Assembly (NCBI GenBank): GCA_963922455.1
Contig: CAWUIO010000079.1
Span: 1-31,225 of the forward strand
DNA length: 31,225 nucleotides
Direction: 5' to 3'
From: CAWUIO01 sp963922455
GTDB taxonomy: Bacteria > Bacteroidota > Bacteroidia > Cytophagales > Microscillaceae
The notes beneath the pieces were generated by a model. It was not told where the DNA came from. It saw only the letters and a list, made by a program, of their open reading frames with translations, and ran no database searches. Shown in pieces: positions 31,152-31,225 of this stretch. Every line of letters begins with the position of its first letter. The first letter of the stretch is position 1. The translations under genes were made by a program, and so were the position numbers.

Positions 31152-31225
31152 CGGCTTAGGGATGGGCGCCCGTTAGGGCCGAGACCGCCGCTGGCTGTGG
31201 GTAGGCCGGCTCGGCAGCCCAGCCC
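31152..31225 (-). repeat. Dispersed structured repeat, copy 7 (partial, divergent, cut by window end)
   Basis: Read on the minus strand the copy ends in CATCCCTAAGCC, like the others, but the interior differs. CTCAAACAGGCCGC is replaced by a different sequence, and the internal hairpin becomes CCGAG/CTCGG around CCG/CGG. The variable hairpin and 5' end lie beyond the window. It is antisense to alaS and is probably in sense with an unseen minus-strand gene to the right. Confidence 0.6.

Overview
The window comes from a member of the Bacteroidota, probably a Saprospiria- or Cytophagia-like lineage; I cannot resolve the order. The evidence is Bacteroidota-type promoters (-33 TTTG, about 20 nt, -7 TAnnTTTG) before miaB, secG and alaS, a MiaB / sigma-54 activator / LptE / SecG neighbourhood, a proline-rich TonB-family protein and an M23 peptidase divergent from alaS. 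There are no rRNA, tRNA or CRISPR loci, no integrase and no complete insertion sequence.

Layout, left to right. 1-2113: tail of a dispersed repeat and a minus-strand outer-membrane protein. 2388-8852: miaB, a secreted thioredoxin-fold protein, a sigma-54-type AAA+ regulator overlapping lptE, a large acidic TPR protein and secG. 9104-11741: an orphan CheY-like regulator convergent with an ABC exporter; the gap is filled by two inverted copies of the dispersed repeat. 11879-15229: hisG, hisD and hisC, closed by a strong terminator, so the rest of histidine synthesis is elsewhere. 15285-19866: TonB-family protein (minus), a secreted unknown, and a PAS-coiled-coil histidine kinase. 19867-20647: a gene-free stretch with a repeat copy, a possible folded RNA or inverted repeat, and a 162-bp MITE-like element. 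20648-22006: a MauG/CcpA-type di-heme lipoprotein. 22306-27027 (minus): CE7-like esterase, TPR protein, lipoprotein of unknown function, APC permease. 27118-31068: M23 peptidase (minus) divergent from alaS (plus).

The most unusual content is non-coding. A repeat of about 131-138 bp occurs seven times (five complete, two cut by the window edges), in both orientations. It has a conserved 3' block, a weak outer pairing, and a hairpin whose arms differ in sequence between copies yet remain complementary in all five complete copies. A second internal hairpin also appears to be kept with different bases. Three copies begin 7, 11 and 10 nt after a stop codon, in sense with that gene. This suggests a structured RNA or mobile hairpin element that favours gene 3' ends. 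It matches no family I can name.

The genes are mostly housekeeping: tRNA modification and charging, LPS export, Sec translocation, histidine synthesis and cell-wall hydrolysis, with envelope and signalling proteins between them.
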